Source: Pseudoxanthomonas yeongjuensis | GTDB lineage: Bacteria; Pseudomonadota; Gammaproteobacteria; Xanthomonadales; Xanthomonadaceae | Length of the DNA stretch: 64,000 nucleotides | Reading direction: 5' to 3' | Assembly: GCF_010093345.1 (NCBI RefSeq) | Contig: NZ_PDWT01000004.1 | Coordinates: 62,001-126,000, forward strand | Shown here: one piece after another, positions 26,903 to 35,705 of the stretch | How the letters are laid out: the number at the start of each line of letters is the position of its first letter | Position numbering within the stretch: position 1 is the first letter of the stretch | Made by a program: the position numbers and the translations under genes | Notes under the pieces: generated by a model | What the model saw: only the letters and a program-made list of their open reading frames with translations | What the model was told of the DNA's origin: nothing | Database searches by the model: none

Positions 26903-28042
26903 TCAGGCTTCTGTGTGCAATGCAGTGGAAATCGCTGGGGCCAGGCGTAACGCCACGTTGGCGGTTTCCGACGTGGACCCTCCCAACACCCTCAGCCCGT
27001 CGCCCAGTGCCTGCAATGAATCGATGTTGTCGGGGCTCGGGAAACTCGCTGTGAATCCACAACGCGGTTCGGACAACCCGAAATGCCGCATCACGTCCTG
27101 CCTGTCGACCCGCACCAGCTCATTCGGCCGGTAACGGATGCCACCGATTTCCAGCGCCAGTCCTTTCGGGGCATGACCGTCGGTACTGGTCATCCACCCG
27201 CGGATGCGGATGACGCCGCCATCGAACACGATGGTTTCCGCACAACCATAGACATGCTGATCCGCTTCGGTGGCGTCCCCATCGTGCGCGCGCACGGAGG
27301 CCATCAGGCTGTGGTAGCGCTGCAGCGAAGATGCGATGTCGCCCGCATGTATGATCCTGCCCTGCTCCAGCACGATGCCCTTGTTGCATATGTCGCGCAG
27401 CAAACCGACGCTGTGGCTGGCAAGGATCACGATCTTGCTGCCGCCCACCCGACTCTGCATCCGCGCCTTGGCCTTGGCCATGAAATCCGAATCGCCAGCG
27501 CCGACCCATTCGTCCATCAATATGATGTCGTGTTGCACGGAGGTGGAAATGGCGAACCCGAGCCGCATTTTCTGCCCCGCGGAAAGCGTGCGCAGGCGGT
27601 GGCTGGATTTTTCCTGCAAGCCGGCGAAATGCAGGATCGGTTCGATATGGTCGCGCAGGCTCGAAGCCTTCAAGCGCATGGCGGTGCCGCGCAGGAATAT
27701 GTTTTCACGCACGGTCGCTTCGGCATTGAACCCGAGCGACATGTTGAGCAATGCCTGGCAACTGCCATTGATGGTCACCTTTCCCGAAGTGGGCTGGTAG
27801 ACGCCGTTGATCACGCGCAAGAGCGTCGATTTCCCGGCGCCGTTACGCCCAAGTATGGCAATGCGATCGCCTTCGTTGGCCTCCAGATCGATGCCGCTCA
27901 GCAGTTCGACGTCGACGCGCTTGGGCGGGTCCAACGCCGCACCGAGAAACATCGACCTCCAGTTCCTGGCGCGGCGCTCGCGTTGGACATATAGAGGGAC
28001 GGCCAGCCTGACCCGATCCAGTTTGATATGTGCGCTGCTCAT
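26903..28042 (-). CDS. wzt: Polysaccharide ABC exporter ATPase with C-terminal glycan domain
   Basis: 379 residues. ATPase domain 1-245: Walker A GRNGAGKST, signature LSAGQKMRLG, Walker B IILMDEWVGAGD, H-loop region ASHS. The C-terminal 263-370 carries the RIRGWM strand of the shared GW domain, at the place where Wzt proteins of capped O-antigens have a carbohydrate-binding domain. It energises export of lipid-linked polysaccharide across the inner membrane with Wzm. Six bases separate it from wzm. Confidence 0.92.
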   Translation of the reverse strand: MSSAHIKLDRVRLAVPLYVQRERRARNWRSMFLGAALDPPKRVDVELLSGIDLEANEGDRIAILGRNGAGKSTLLRVINGVYQPTSGKVTINGSCQALLNMSLGFNAEATVRENIFLRGTAMRLKASSLRDHIEPILHFAGLQEKSSHRLRTLSAGQKMRLGFAISTSVQHDIILMDEWVGAGDSDFMAKAKARMQSRVGGSKIVILASHSVGLLRDICNKGIVLEQGRIIHAGDIASSLQRYHSLMASVRAHDGDATEADQHVYGCAETIVFDGGVIRIRGWMTSTDGHAPKGLALEIGGIRYRPNELVRVDRQDVMRHFGLSEPRCGFTASFPSPDNIDSLQALGDGLRVLGGSTSETANVALRLAPAISTALHTEA

Positions 28043-28048
28043 CGTCGT

Positions 28049-28837
28049 TCAAATCCAGATAGGCACGAAACGCGCATAACGGCGGTACACCAATGCAGCC
28101 AGCACCCAGCCCGCCAACGCCATGATCGCCAGGTAGTAGAGAGTCAGTGGTTCGAGTGGTTCGCCCAATATGGGCGCGCGCACCACTTCAACCATGTGGT
28201 ACAGGGGATTGAAGCGCGCAACGGTACCGCGGATGCTGTCCACGGGCATCGAATCCGCCTTCCAGACGATGGGCGTCAACAGGAAGGCGAACATGAAGAT
28301 GTTGCCGATGAACTGGCTCAAGTCCTGGAAGCGCGCGCCGATGACGGCAAACAGGACTCCCACCCACAAGGTATTGGCCAGCACCAAGGGGAACGAGAGC
28401 AGGGCGAACACCAATCCTTCCCACCTGACCCCTGGATACAAGGCCAGTGCTATCACGACGACCGGGATGGAGGCTACGAAATAGAACAACGCCTTGGCCA
28501 GAACACGCAGTACGAAATCGGTCAGGCGGACATGCCCGTCCATGATGAAAGATCCTGCCGCGGTGAAAGCCGAGGTGGATTCGATGACCACGCTGCTGAC
28601 CAGACGGAACAGGGTGTAGCCGAGCGCCATGTGCGCGGCGAACGCGACGATGCTCTGGTTCTGCATGCTGGCGAAAAAGCTGCCCATCCCCCAGACATAG
28701 ATGATGGCCGGCGCCATCAGCCAGAAGATCCCCAGTCGCGATTGCCGGTAGCGGACCACGATGTCCAGCCAGCCCGACAAAGCCCAGAACTCGGGGTTGC
28801 GGATGCTTGCGGACAGATCCCGAAACAGATTACTCAT
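28049..28837 (-). CDS. wzm: Polysaccharide ABC exporter permease
   Basis: 262 residues from the ATG at 28837 (MSNLFRDL); the open frame continues 41 codons upstream, but that part is not conserved. Six hydrophobic segments and the ABC-2 features DIVVRYRQSRLGIFWLM near the N-terminus and FNPLYHMVEVVRAPILG near the C-terminus identify a Wzm/KpsM/TagG-type permease. First gene of the minus-strand polysaccharide operon, 91 bases downstream of metB. It shows that the chain is finished in the cytoplasm and exported by the ABC route. Confidence 0.92.
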   Translation of the reverse strand: MSNLFRDLSASIRNPEFWALSGWLDIVVRYRQSRLGIFWLMAPAIIYVWGMGSFFASMQNQSIVAFAAHMALGYTLFRLVSSVVIESTSAFTAAGSFIMDGHVRLTDFVLRVLAKALFYFVASIPVVVIALALYPGVRWEGLVFALLSFPLVLANTLWVGVLFAVIGARFQDLSQFIGNIFMFAFLLTPIVWKADSMPVDSIRGTVARFNPLYHMVEVVRAPILGEPLEPLTLYYLAIMALAGWVLAALVYRRYARFVPIWI

Positions 28838-28928
28838 CCACCACTCCGCGATCGGAGGGCCAGCGACCGACTGGCGCGACTCAGCCTGCAAGAAGGGCGC
28901 GGTGAAGCAAAGGTGGCCGCATCGGCAA

Positions 28929-30116
28929 TCATCCTGCCAAGGCTTCCACAAGGTCGTCACGGAGATCGGAGACCGCTTCCACGCCCACGCTCAGGCGGAC
29001 CAGGCCATCGGTGATCCCCAGCGCTTGGCGGCGCTCGGGCGGGATCGACGCATGGGTCATCACCGCCGGGTGGTTGACCAGGCTTTCCACTCCTCCCAGC
29101 GATTCAGCCAGGGTGAACAGATGGGTCTTTTCGCAAAGTGTTCTCGCGGACTCGAAACCGCCCTTGAGCACGATCGAAATGATGCCGCCGTACCCCTGCA
29201 TCTGGCGCCCGGCCAGCGCGTGCTGCGGGTGCGACTCAAGGCCCGGGTAGATGACTTTCTCGATCGCCGGGTGCGCGACCAGGTACTCGGCCAGTGCCAT
29301 CGCATTGCTGCAATGCGCCTTCATCCGCAGGTCGAGCGTCTTCAGTCCGCGCAACGCCAGGAAGCTGTCGAACGGTCCCTGCACCGCGCCGATCGAATTT
29401 TGCAGGAACGCCAGTTGCTCGGCCAGTTCGTTGTCGTCGCCGACCACGACCATGCCTCCGACCATGTCGGAATGGCCGTTGAGGTACTTGGTGGCCGAAT
29501 GCACGACGATATCGGCGCCCAGCCGCAGCGGGCGCTGCAGGATGGGCGAGGCGAAGGTGTTGTCGACCACGACCCGCAAGCCATGCTTGCGGGCGATGGC
29601 GCAGACCGCCTCGATGTCGACGATCTTGAGCATCGGGTTGGTAGGCGTTTCTATCCACACCATTTTCGTACTGGGGCGGATCGCCGCTTCGAAAGCAGCC
29701 GGGTCGGTCAGGTCGACGAAACTGAAGTCCAGGCCGGCGCTGCGCCTGCGCACGCGTTCGAACAGACGATAGGTGCCGCCATAGATATCGTCCATGGCGA
29801 TGACATGGCTGCCGCTGTCCAGCAGTTCCAGCAAGGTCGAGCTGGCCGCCATGCCGGAGGCGAAGGCGTAACCGCGGCTACCGCCTTCCAGTGCCGCCAC
29901 GCAGCGCTCGTAGGCGAAACGCGTGGGATTGTGGGTGCGCGAATACTCGAAGCCCTGATGCACACCCGGACTGCTCTGGGCGTAGGTGGAAGTGGCGTAG
30001 ATCGGCGGCATCACCGCCCCGGTGCTGGGGTCCGGCGATTGCCCGCCGTGTATCGCCAGTGTTCCGAGTGCGAACCCGGATTCGGCCGGGTCGACATTTG
30101 CAGAGGTATTCGACAT
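28929..30116 (-). CDS. metB: Cystathionine gamma-synthase/lyase family PLP enzyme
   Basis: 395 residues, Cys/Met-metabolism PLP family. The PLP-lysine motif is SATKYLNGHSD, and the family motifs SRTHNPTR, FASGMAA and DNTFASP are present. The ATG at 30116 is chosen over an in-frame TTG at 30128. It follows cbs by 58 bases on the same strand, so the pair may run transsulfuration from homocysteine to cysteine through cystathionine. Whether it acts as synthase or lyase cannot be decided from sequence. In Xanthomonas this gene is named metB and marks the second border of the LPS locus. Confidence 0.92.
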   Translation of the reverse strand: MSNTSANVDPAESGFALGTLAIHGGQSPDPSTGAVMPPIYATSTYAQSSPGVHQGFEYSRTHNPTRFAYERCVAALEGGSRGYAFASGMAASSTLLELLDSGSHVIAMDDIYGGTYRLFERVRRRSAGLDFSFVDLTDPAAFEAAIRPSTKMVWIETPTNPMLKIVDIEAVCAIARKHGLRVVVDNTFASPILQRPLRLGADIVVHSATKYLNGHSDMVGGMVVVGDDNELAEQLAFLQNSIGAVQGPFDSFLALRGLKTLDLRMKAHCSNAMALAEYLVAHPAIEKVIYPGLESHPQHALAGRQMQGYGGIISIVLKGGFESARTLCEKTHLFTLAESLGGVESLVNHPAVMTHASIPPERRQALGITDGLVRLSVGVEAVSDLRDDLVEALAG

Positions 30117-30174
30117 GGAGGATTCCAAAATGGGGGCGGATTTTACCAGTTCAGCCTGAATGGCCTGTTCGCGC

Positions 30175-31545
30175 TCACTGCACCCTCCGGCGCAGGTAAT
30201 TCAGCAGATCGATGCGGGTGATCAGGCCGAGGAAGGCATCGCCGTCGGTGACGATGGCGACCTGGCCGCGATCGAACACCGGCAGCAACGCCTCGATCGG
30301 CGACTTCACGTCCAGCCGGTCCAGCTTGCTGACCATGGCGGTGGACACCGGATCGCGGAAACGGTCCTCGTCGCCGTAGACATGCAGCAGCACGTCGCTC
30401 TCGTCGACGATGCCGACCAGCTTCTCGCCCTGCATCACCGGCAGCTGCGAGACGTCGTAAAGCTTCATGCGCTGGTAGGCGGTGGTCAGCAGGTCGGTCG
30501 GGCTGACCACCACCGTGTCCTTCTGGCTGTAGGGGCGCAGGATCAGGTCGCGCAGGTCGCCATGCTGGGCGCGTTCGATGAAGCCGTTGTCCAGCATCCA
30601 GTAGTCGTTGTACATCTTCGACAGGTACTTGTTGCCGGTGTCGCAGACGAACACCAGCACCTTCTTCGGCGTGGTCTGTTCCTTGCAGTACTTGAGCGCC
30701 GCCGCGAGCAGGGTGCCGGTGGAGGAACCGCCGAGGATGCCCTCCTTGGCCAGCAATTCGCGCGCGGTCAGGAAGCTTTCCTTGTCGCTGATCGCGTACG
30801 CCTTCTTCACCCGGGTGAAGTCGGAGATCTGCGGCAGGAAGTCCTCGCCGATGCCTTCCACCATCCAGCTGCCGGATTTTTCGCTGAGCGTGCCTTCGTT
30901 GATGTATTCGGTGAGGATGGAACCGACCGGGTCGGCCAGGATCAGCTCCACGTCCGGCGCATGTTCGGCGAAGGCGCGCGACAGGCCGGTCATGGTTCCG
31001 GAACTGCCGCAGCCGAAGACGATGGCATCCAGTTGCCCGTCCATCTGCCGCAGGATTTCCGGGCCGGTGCCGAATTCGTGCGCGGCCGGATTGTCGGGAT
31101 TGCCGAACTGGTTGACGAAGAACGCGCCCGGGGTCTCGCTGGCGATGCGCGCGGCCAGGTCCTGGTAGTACTCCGGATGGCCCTTGGCCACGTCCGAACG
31201 GGTCAGCACGACTTCGGCGCCCATCGCCTTGAGGTTGAAGATCTTTTCCCGGCTCATCTTGTCCGGGACCACCAGCACCAGCTTGTAGCCCTTCTGCTGG
31301 GCCACCAGGGCCAGGCCGATGCCGGTATTGCCGGCGGTGCCTTCGACCAGGGTCGCGCCCGGCTTCAGCTCGCCGCGCTGCTCGGCGGCTTCGATCATCG
31401 ACATGCCGATGCGGTCCTTGATCGAACCGCCGGGGTTGGAGCTTTCCAGTTTCAGGTACAGCTCGCAGATGCCGGCATCCAGGCGCCGGGCTTTGACGAT
31501 CGGGGTCTCGCCGATGAGTTCCAGGACAGAAGAATGGATGGCCAT
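30175..31545 (-). CDS. cbs: Cystathionine beta-synthase with tandem CBS domains
   Basis: 456 residues from the ATG at 31545 (MAIHSSVLELIGETP); the longer frame upstream is repeat-like non-coding DNA. Residues 1-320 are the fold-II PLP domain with the lysine in SSNPGGSIKDR, the GTAGNTG loop and the phosphate-binding GCGSSGT. Residues about 335-455 hold two CBS motifs that may bind adenosyl ligands. It condenses serine (or O-acetylserine) with homocysteine to cystathionine, in line with the metB-like gene just downstream. Confidence 0.92.
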   Translation of the reverse strand: MAIHSSVLELIGETPIVKARRLDAGICELYLKLESSNPGGSIKDRIGMSMIEAAEQRGELKPGATLVEGTAGNTGIGLALVAQQKGYKLVLVVPDKMSREKIFNLKAMGAEVVLTRSDVAKGHPEYYQDLAARIASETPGAFFVNQFGNPDNPAAHEFGTGPEILRQMDGQLDAIVFGCGSSGTMTGLSRAFAEHAPDVELILADPVGSILTEYINEGTLSEKSGSWMVEGIGEDFLPQISDFTRVKKAYAISDKESFLTARELLAKEGILGGSSTGTLLAAALKYCKEQTTPKKVLVFVCDTGNKYLSKMYNDYWMLDNGFIERAQHGDLRDLILRPYSQKDTVVVSPTDLLTTAYQRMKLYDVSQLPVMQGEKLVGIVDESDVLLHVYGDEDRFRDPVSTAMVSKLDRLDVKSPIEALLPVFDRGQVAIVTDGDAFLGLITRIDLLNYLRRRVQ

Positions 31546-31622
31546 GCAGGAAGTGCGCTCGCGTTCGGCTCGAAGAAGACCGCGATTATCGCATCCCGGG
31601 GCCCCGGGCTCCCGGCAAAGCG

Positions 31623-31642
31623 AAGCCCGCCGGAGCGGGCTT
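31623..31642. repeat. Small inverted repeat between cbs and the DUF465 gene
   Basis: AAGCCCGC/GCGGGCTT, 8-bp arms with a CGGA loop, in the 186-base gap. It has no U-run and is not a convincing terminator. The rest of the gap shows nothing recognisable. Confidence 0.5.
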
Positions 31643-31731
31643 GCCGATTTGAGCGACACGTCCGAGTGACGCGGACGGCGACCGCCGACGAGGAGGAGGT
31701 CGCCGCCCGCGACAATGGAACGCGGGGGACG

Positions 31732-31950
31732 TCAGTGGGGTTTGGCGTCGTAGATTCGTATAAGTCGTTCTTTCGCCGCGAGTTTCTCGCGCTTCATCTG
31801 GCCCAGGGTGGTGTCGTCGATGGGCAGCACGCCGAGTTCGGCGTCGGTGACTTTCTTGTTCAATTCGCGGTGGCGCTGGTACAGCTGCTTGAATTCCGGA
31901 TCGGCCTTGATCAGTGCTTCGATTTCGGTTTGCGGTTGTCCTTCGAACAT
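31732..31950 (-). CDS. DUF465 (YdcH-like) small protein
   Basis: 72 residues from the ATG at 31950, with a perfect AAGGAGGT nine bases upstream. The sequence is helical and charged, and FKQLYQRHRELNKKVTDAE followed by LKREKL-type repeats matches the DUF465/YdcH family of short two-helix coiled-coil proteins. The function of the family is not established. Monocistronic as far as can be seen. Confidence 0.88.
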   Translation of the reverse strand: MFEGQPQTEIEALIKADPEFKQLYQRHRELNKKVTDAELGVLPIDDTTLGQMKREKLAAKERLIRIYDAKPH

Positions 31951-32302
31951 GACGTTACCTCCTTCAGCGGAAATACGAACGCCCCGGCCTTTGCGGGCAC
32001 GGGGCGTTGGCTTGGGAGCGGAATATCGGGCGGTGGCGGGCACATTCCCCAAAATCACCCGCACTGGCCTTTTGGCCGGGAGCGGTTTCCTCTGGGTTGT
32101 GGGTCGGCGTCATCGGCTCGATCCTCCGGTGAGCCAGGCGACGGAGGTCGCCTGGGTATACGACCCTACTCTTTGCAATCGACCCCGGCAAGCGTCCTCA
32201 CAAGTGCTTGATTGGCTTGGGGAAGCCGGCCGCCCCAACCGGCCTCGAAGACCACCTGGAAGCCAGGCGCAGTCGTGTAACTTACTGTATTTATTTAATT
32301 TT
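31951..32302. other. 352-base gap with one hairpin and an A/T-rich end
   Basis: Between the DUF465 gene and the ompA-like gene, both on the minus strand. It holds an 8-bp stem ACGCCCCG/CGGGGCGT (31979-31986 and 32000-32007) in the DUF465 leader, and an A/T-rich stretch at about 32277-32302 just past the ompA-like stop. No gene is evident, and no promoter can be placed with confidence. Confidence 0.5.
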
Positions 32303-33178
32303 CTACTGCGCGATGATCACGTCCACGGCGCGGCTACGGCTACCCTCGCCCTTGCCCGTCGACTGCAGCCGCGCCCTGGTCACGCCGGCCTCCTGCAAAG
32401 CATTGCGCACGCTGTCGGCGCGGCGCTGGCCCGGGGTCTGCTTGTCGCCGAAACCTTCGATCCTGGCCTTGGCCTTGGGATTGGCCTGCAGGTAGGCCGC
32501 CAGCGCGGTAATGCTGGAGGCGCCCGCGGCCGACAGGCCGGCCTGGCCGGCGTTGAAGGCGGTGGCGCCCAGGGTGAATACCTCCCCGCGGGTGTCGAAC
32601 CTCGATGCCGGCAGCTTGGCCCCGGACATCAGCTCGGCTTCCTGACGGGCCAGTTGCGCTTCCTTCTGGCGCGCGGCGCTGAGCTTGGCGGTCTGCTGCC
32701 CGGCTACCGAGGCCAGCATGTCCTCCGCGTCCTGGCGGGCCAGCGACTCGGCCTCGGTGGCCTGGCGCAGGCGCTCGGCCTCCTCGGCCTGGATCTGGGC
32801 CTGCACGCGCAGGCGTTCGGCTTCCTGGCGCGCGCGCGCCGCATCGCGGCGGCTGGCCTGGATCAGCAGTTCGCTGCGGGTGCGGTCCAGGCGATCGGCC
32901 TCGCGTTGCGCCGACTCGGTGCGGGCCGCGGTTTCGGCGATCTCGACCCGGCGATCGGCGATATACAGGGCGCTTTCGCGCTGCTTGCCGCGCGCCTTGG
33001 CCAGCACGGCCACGGCCTGCTGCGCCTGCAGCCTTTCGTAGGCGGCGAACTCGACCAGTTGCGGGTTCGATTGCAACGCGGCCAGGCGCTGGTTCAGTGC
33101 CATCACCTCGGGGCGTTCGGCGGCCAGCGCCGGCAATGCGGCCAGCAACAAGGCGAATGCCATCGACTTCGTTTTCAT
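32303..33178 (-). CDS. OmpA-family protein with signal peptide and coiled coil
   Basis: 291 residues. A cleavable signal peptide (MKTKSMAFALLLAALPALA) leads into an Ala/Gln/Arg-rich coiled coil, about residues 80-190. An OmpA-like peptidoglycan-binding domain follows (FTLGATAFNAGQAGLSAAG; RIEGFGDKQTPGQRRADSVRNAL). It probably tethers the envelope by binding diaminopimelate in peptidoglycan. Its ATG overlaps the stop of the DUF4398 gene (ATGA). In the usual D-x(10)-L-S-x-x-R-A motif the Asp is kept (GFGDK), while L-S is replaced. Confidence 0.85.
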   Translation of the reverse strand: MKTKSMAFALLLAALPALAAERPEVMALNQRLAALQSNPQLVEFAAYERLQAQQAVAVLAKARGKQRESALYIADRRVEIAETAARTESAQREADRLDRTRSELLIQASRRDAARARQEAERLRVQAQIQAEEAERLRQATEAESLARQDAEDMLASVAGQQTAKLSAARQKEAQLARQEAELMSGAKLPASRFDTRGEVFTLGATAFNAGQAGLSAAGASSITALAAYLQANPKAKARIEGFGDKQTPGQRRADSVRNALQEAGVTRARLQSTGKGEGSRSRAVDVIIAQ

Positions 33179-33573
33179 CCTGCCTCTCCTTCGCCAAGGG
33201 TGCGTTGGAGTTCATCGATTTCCTGACGGCGCTGCTGCAGCCGGGCATTGGCCACGGCTTCCTCGCTGCGTGCGCGGGCCAGGTCGGCATCGACCGTAGC
33301 GCGCAGGGCGAGCCCGGGCGCGAGCTTGCGTTCGCGACGGCTGGCTGCCGCGGCCTGCGCCTGTTCCAGTGCCGCGCGCGCCGAAGCCAGCAGCTCGGGC
33401 GCGTACTGGTCCGCATCGGCCTGGCCGGCGCGATCGACCGCCTGTTGCGCGGCGGCGAGTTCCGGGGCAAGCGCGACCTGGGCATGCGACGGTGCGGCGA
33501 ACGCGGCCAGCAGGGCGAAAGCGCCAACCGTCACACACAGGAATCGGCGGAATTGTGCGAAGCTACGATGCAT
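33175..33573 (-). CDS. DUF4398 periplasmic protein
   Basis: 132 residues from the ATG at 33573. A signal peptide (FALLLAAFAAPSHAQ region) is followed by an Ala-rich helical coiled coil (LAAAQQAVDRAGQADADQY; SARAALEQAQAAAASR), typical of DUF4398 proteins, which usually precede an OmpA-type gene as here. Co-translated with the ompA-like gene. Role unknown; probably part of an envelope complex. Confidence 0.8.
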   Translation of the reverse strand: MHRSFAQFRRFLCVTVGAFALLAAFAAPSHAQVALAPELAAAQQAVDRAGQADADQYAPELLASARAALEQAQAAAASRRERKLAPGLALRATVDADLARARSEEAVANARLQQRRQEIDELQRTLGEGEAG

Positions 33574-33668
33574 AGGAGTGCCGTGGCGTAAAGGGGAATG
33601 CGCGGCCATTGTCGGAAGCCTGCGTCGCACATGCAAACGGTGCGCGCCATTGTTGGGGACCATCGCAC

Positions 33669-34811
33669 ATGGATATCGGCTATTTCCTGAAGCTGATGAC
33701 GGAAAAGAACGCCTCGGACATGTTCCTGACCACCGGGGCGCCTGTCTACATCAAGATCGAAGGCAAGCTCTACCCCCTCGGCAACACCGGCCTGCCCGCC
33801 GGCATGGTCAAGAAGATCGCCTATTCGCTGATGGACGAAGGCCAGGTGCCGATCTTCGAGCGCGAACTGGAATTGAACATGGCCCTGGCCCTGCAGGATG
33901 CCGGCCGCTTCCGCATCAACGTGTTCAAGCAGCGCGGCGAAGTGGGCATGGTGATCCGCGCGATCCGCAGCGTGATCCCGTCGATCGAGGAACTGAACCT
34001 GCCGCAGGTGCTGAAGGACATCATCATGACCCCGCGCGGGCTGGTGCTGCTGGTCGGTTCGACCGGCTCCGGCAAGTCCACCTCGCTGGCCTCGATGATC
34101 GACCACCGCAACAGCACCACCACCGGCCACATCCTCACCATCGAGGATCCGATCGAATACCTGCACAAGCACAAGCAGTCGATAGTCAACCAGCGCGAGG
34201 TCGGCCTGGACACCCACGCCTTCCACAACGCGCTGAAGAACGCGATGCGCGAGGCGCCGGACGTGATCCTGATCGGCGAGATCCTGGATGCGACCACCAT
34301 GGAAGCGGCCATCGCCTTCGCCGAGACCGGCCACCTGTGCCTGGCCACGCTGCACTCGAACAACGCCGACCAGACCATCGAACGCATCCTCAACTTCTTC
34401 CCCGAAACCGCGCACAAGAACGTGCTGATGAACCTGGCCCTGAACCTGCGCGCGGTGGTGTCGCAGCGCCTGGTCAAGGGCAAGGACGGGCGGCGCATTC
34501 CGGCCGCGGAAGTGTTGATCAATACGCCGATGATCCGCGACCTGTTGCGCCGCGGCCAGGTCCACGAGGTCAAGGCGGCGATGGAAGCCTCGTTGGAGGA
34601 CGGCATGGAGTCGTTCGACCAGTGCCTGTTCCGCATGGTCAAGGAAGGCCGTATCGAGCAGGAGGAGGCGCTGCGCGCCGCCGATTCGCGCGACGGCCTG
34701 GCCCTGAAGTTCCGCCTGTCCGAGGGCAGCAGCGGCGAACACGATCCGTATGCCGACTACGACGCAGCCTCGACCGGCGCTTCGCCGCGGATCACCCAGG
34801 GATTCGGCTGA
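33669..34811 (+). CDS. pilU: Type IV pilus retraction ATPase PilU
   Basis: 380 residues from the ATG at 33669. It has an N-terminal PAS-like domain, Walker A GSTGSGKSTS near residue 130, the Asp box IEDPIEYLHKHK, a Walker B-like DVILIGEI and the His box AETGHLCLATLHSNNA. The LCLATLHSNNA and FFPE motifs are those of PilU rather than PilT. It assists PilT in pulling in type IV pili, used for twitching. Usually pilT is next to it, but none is seen here, so pilT must be elsewhere. Confidence 0.92.
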   Translation: MDIGYFLKLMTEKNASDMFLTTGAPVYIKIEGKLYPLGNTGLPAGMVKKIAYSLMDEGQVPIFERELELNMALALQDAGRFRINVFKQRGEVGMVIRAIRSVIPSIEELNLPQVLKDIIMTPRGLVLLVGSTGSGKSTSLASMIDHRNSTTTGHILTIEDPIEYLHKHKQSIVNQREVGLDTHAFHNALKNAMREAPDVILIGEILDATTMEAAIAFAETGHLCLATLHSNNADQTIERILNFFPETAHKNVLMNLALNLRAVVSQRLVKGKDGRRIPAAEVLINTPMIRDLLRRGQVHEVKAAMEASLEDGMESFDQCLFRMVKEGRIEQEEALRAADSRDGLALKFRLSEGSSGEHDPYADYDAASTGASPRITQGFG

Positions 34812-34860
34812 GAGGCTGAGAGCGGGGAGTCGAACAGCGAGACCGATCGATAGATCGCCC

Positions 34861-34923
34861 TCACTCCTCGCTCCTCACTCCTCACTCCTCACTCCTCACT
34901 CCTCACTCCTCGTTCCTCGTTCC
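34861..34923. repeat. Nine tandem 7-bp repeats (TCACTCC and variants)
   Basis: Units TCACTCC or TC(G)(C/T)TCC run for exactly nine copies in the gap between pilU and the maiA stop. Seven-base units also occur at 51886-51975 and, with another sequence, at 53488-53522. The array is non-coding here. Confidence 0.85.
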
Positions 34924-34936
34924 TCAGTTTCCCGAC

Positions 34937-35605
34937 TTATCGACCCAGCTCCGCCGCATCCGGTTGCCTGTCCGGCCGCGCCTCGATGAAGGCGGGCAAT
35001 TCCAGGCAGGCCGCCTCGATCCGCGAGATGGTCGGGAATGCCGTCATGTCCACCTCGAAGCGGCGCGCATTGAAGACCTGCGGGACCAGGCAGCAATCGG
35101 CCAGTCCCGGTACCTGTCCATGGCAGAACGTGCCCGTCGCCGGATCGCCCTCCAGCAACGCTTCCATCGCCATGAAGCCTTCGCTTATCCAGTGCCGGAC
35201 CCATTCGTCGCGCTCGGATTGCGGCACCCGCCAGGTCTGCTCGAAGTAACGCAGCACCCGCAGGTTGTTGAGCGGGTGGATGTCGCTGGCGACCAGTTGC
35301 GCCAGGCCGCGGACCCGGGCGCGGTCGCGCGCGGTCATCGGCAACAGGCGCGGCGAGGGCCAGGCCTCGTCCAGGTATTCCAGGATCGCCAGCGACTGGC
35401 GGATCACGCGCACGCCGTGCATCAGCGTGGGCACCAGCTGCTGCGGGTTCACCGCCGCATATTCGGGCTGGTGCTGTTCGCCGCCGCCACGGACCAGGTG
35501 CACCGGCAAGGTCTCGTAGTCCAGGCCTTTCAGGTTCAGGCCGATGCGCACGCGATAGGCGGCGCTGGAGCGCCAGTAGGAATAAAGCCGCAGTTGTTCG
35601 CTCAT
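34937..35605 (-). CDS. maiA: Maleylacetoacetate isomerase (zeta-class GST)
   Basis: 222 residues from the ATG at 35605. The SYWRSSAAYRVRI motif is the glutathione-activating serine motif of zeta GSTs, and QLVPTL, the SLAILEYLDE glutathione site and the C-terminal helical domain are intact. It converts maleylacetoacetate to fumarylacetoacetate in tyrosine and homogentisate breakdown. The next gene upstream encodes a fumarylacetoacetase-family enzyme, so the two form the end of that pathway. Confidence 0.9.
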   Translation of the reverse strand: MSEQLRLYSYWRSSAAYRVRIGLNLKGLDYETLPVHLVRGGGEQHQPEYAAVNPQQLVPTLMHGVRVIRQSLAILEYLDEAWPSPRLLPMTARDRARVRGLAQLVASDIHPLNNLRVLRYFEQTWRVPQSERDEWVRHWISEGFMAMEALLEGDPATGTFCHGQVPGLADCCLVPQVFNARRFEVDMTAFPTISRIEAACLELPAFIEARPDRQPDAAELGR

Positions 35606-35705
35606 GCGGGACGCACCGGGCAATGGATGGCAATGGAAAAGCAGCTGTCGTGCATCGGTCCTGGCCCGTGTGCCACTGGGCTCACTTATGTGCCCGTAGC
35701 GCTGC

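Noticed and set aside
10987-28837. wzx/wzy pathway genes among the membrane proteins
   Set aside because: The multi-helix proteins have the first-loop acidic pair and soluble C-terminus of GT-C transferases, not the flippase or polymerase pattern.
28761-30221. 486-codon open frame on the plus strand opposite metB
   Set aside because: Shadow of the PLP enzyme: low-complexity His/Arg/Gln-rich translation without homology.
30160-32211. 683-codon open frame on the plus strand opposite cbs
   Set aside because: It is antisense to a clear cystathionine beta-synthase. Long antisense frames are common in GC-rich DNA, and the translation has no domain.
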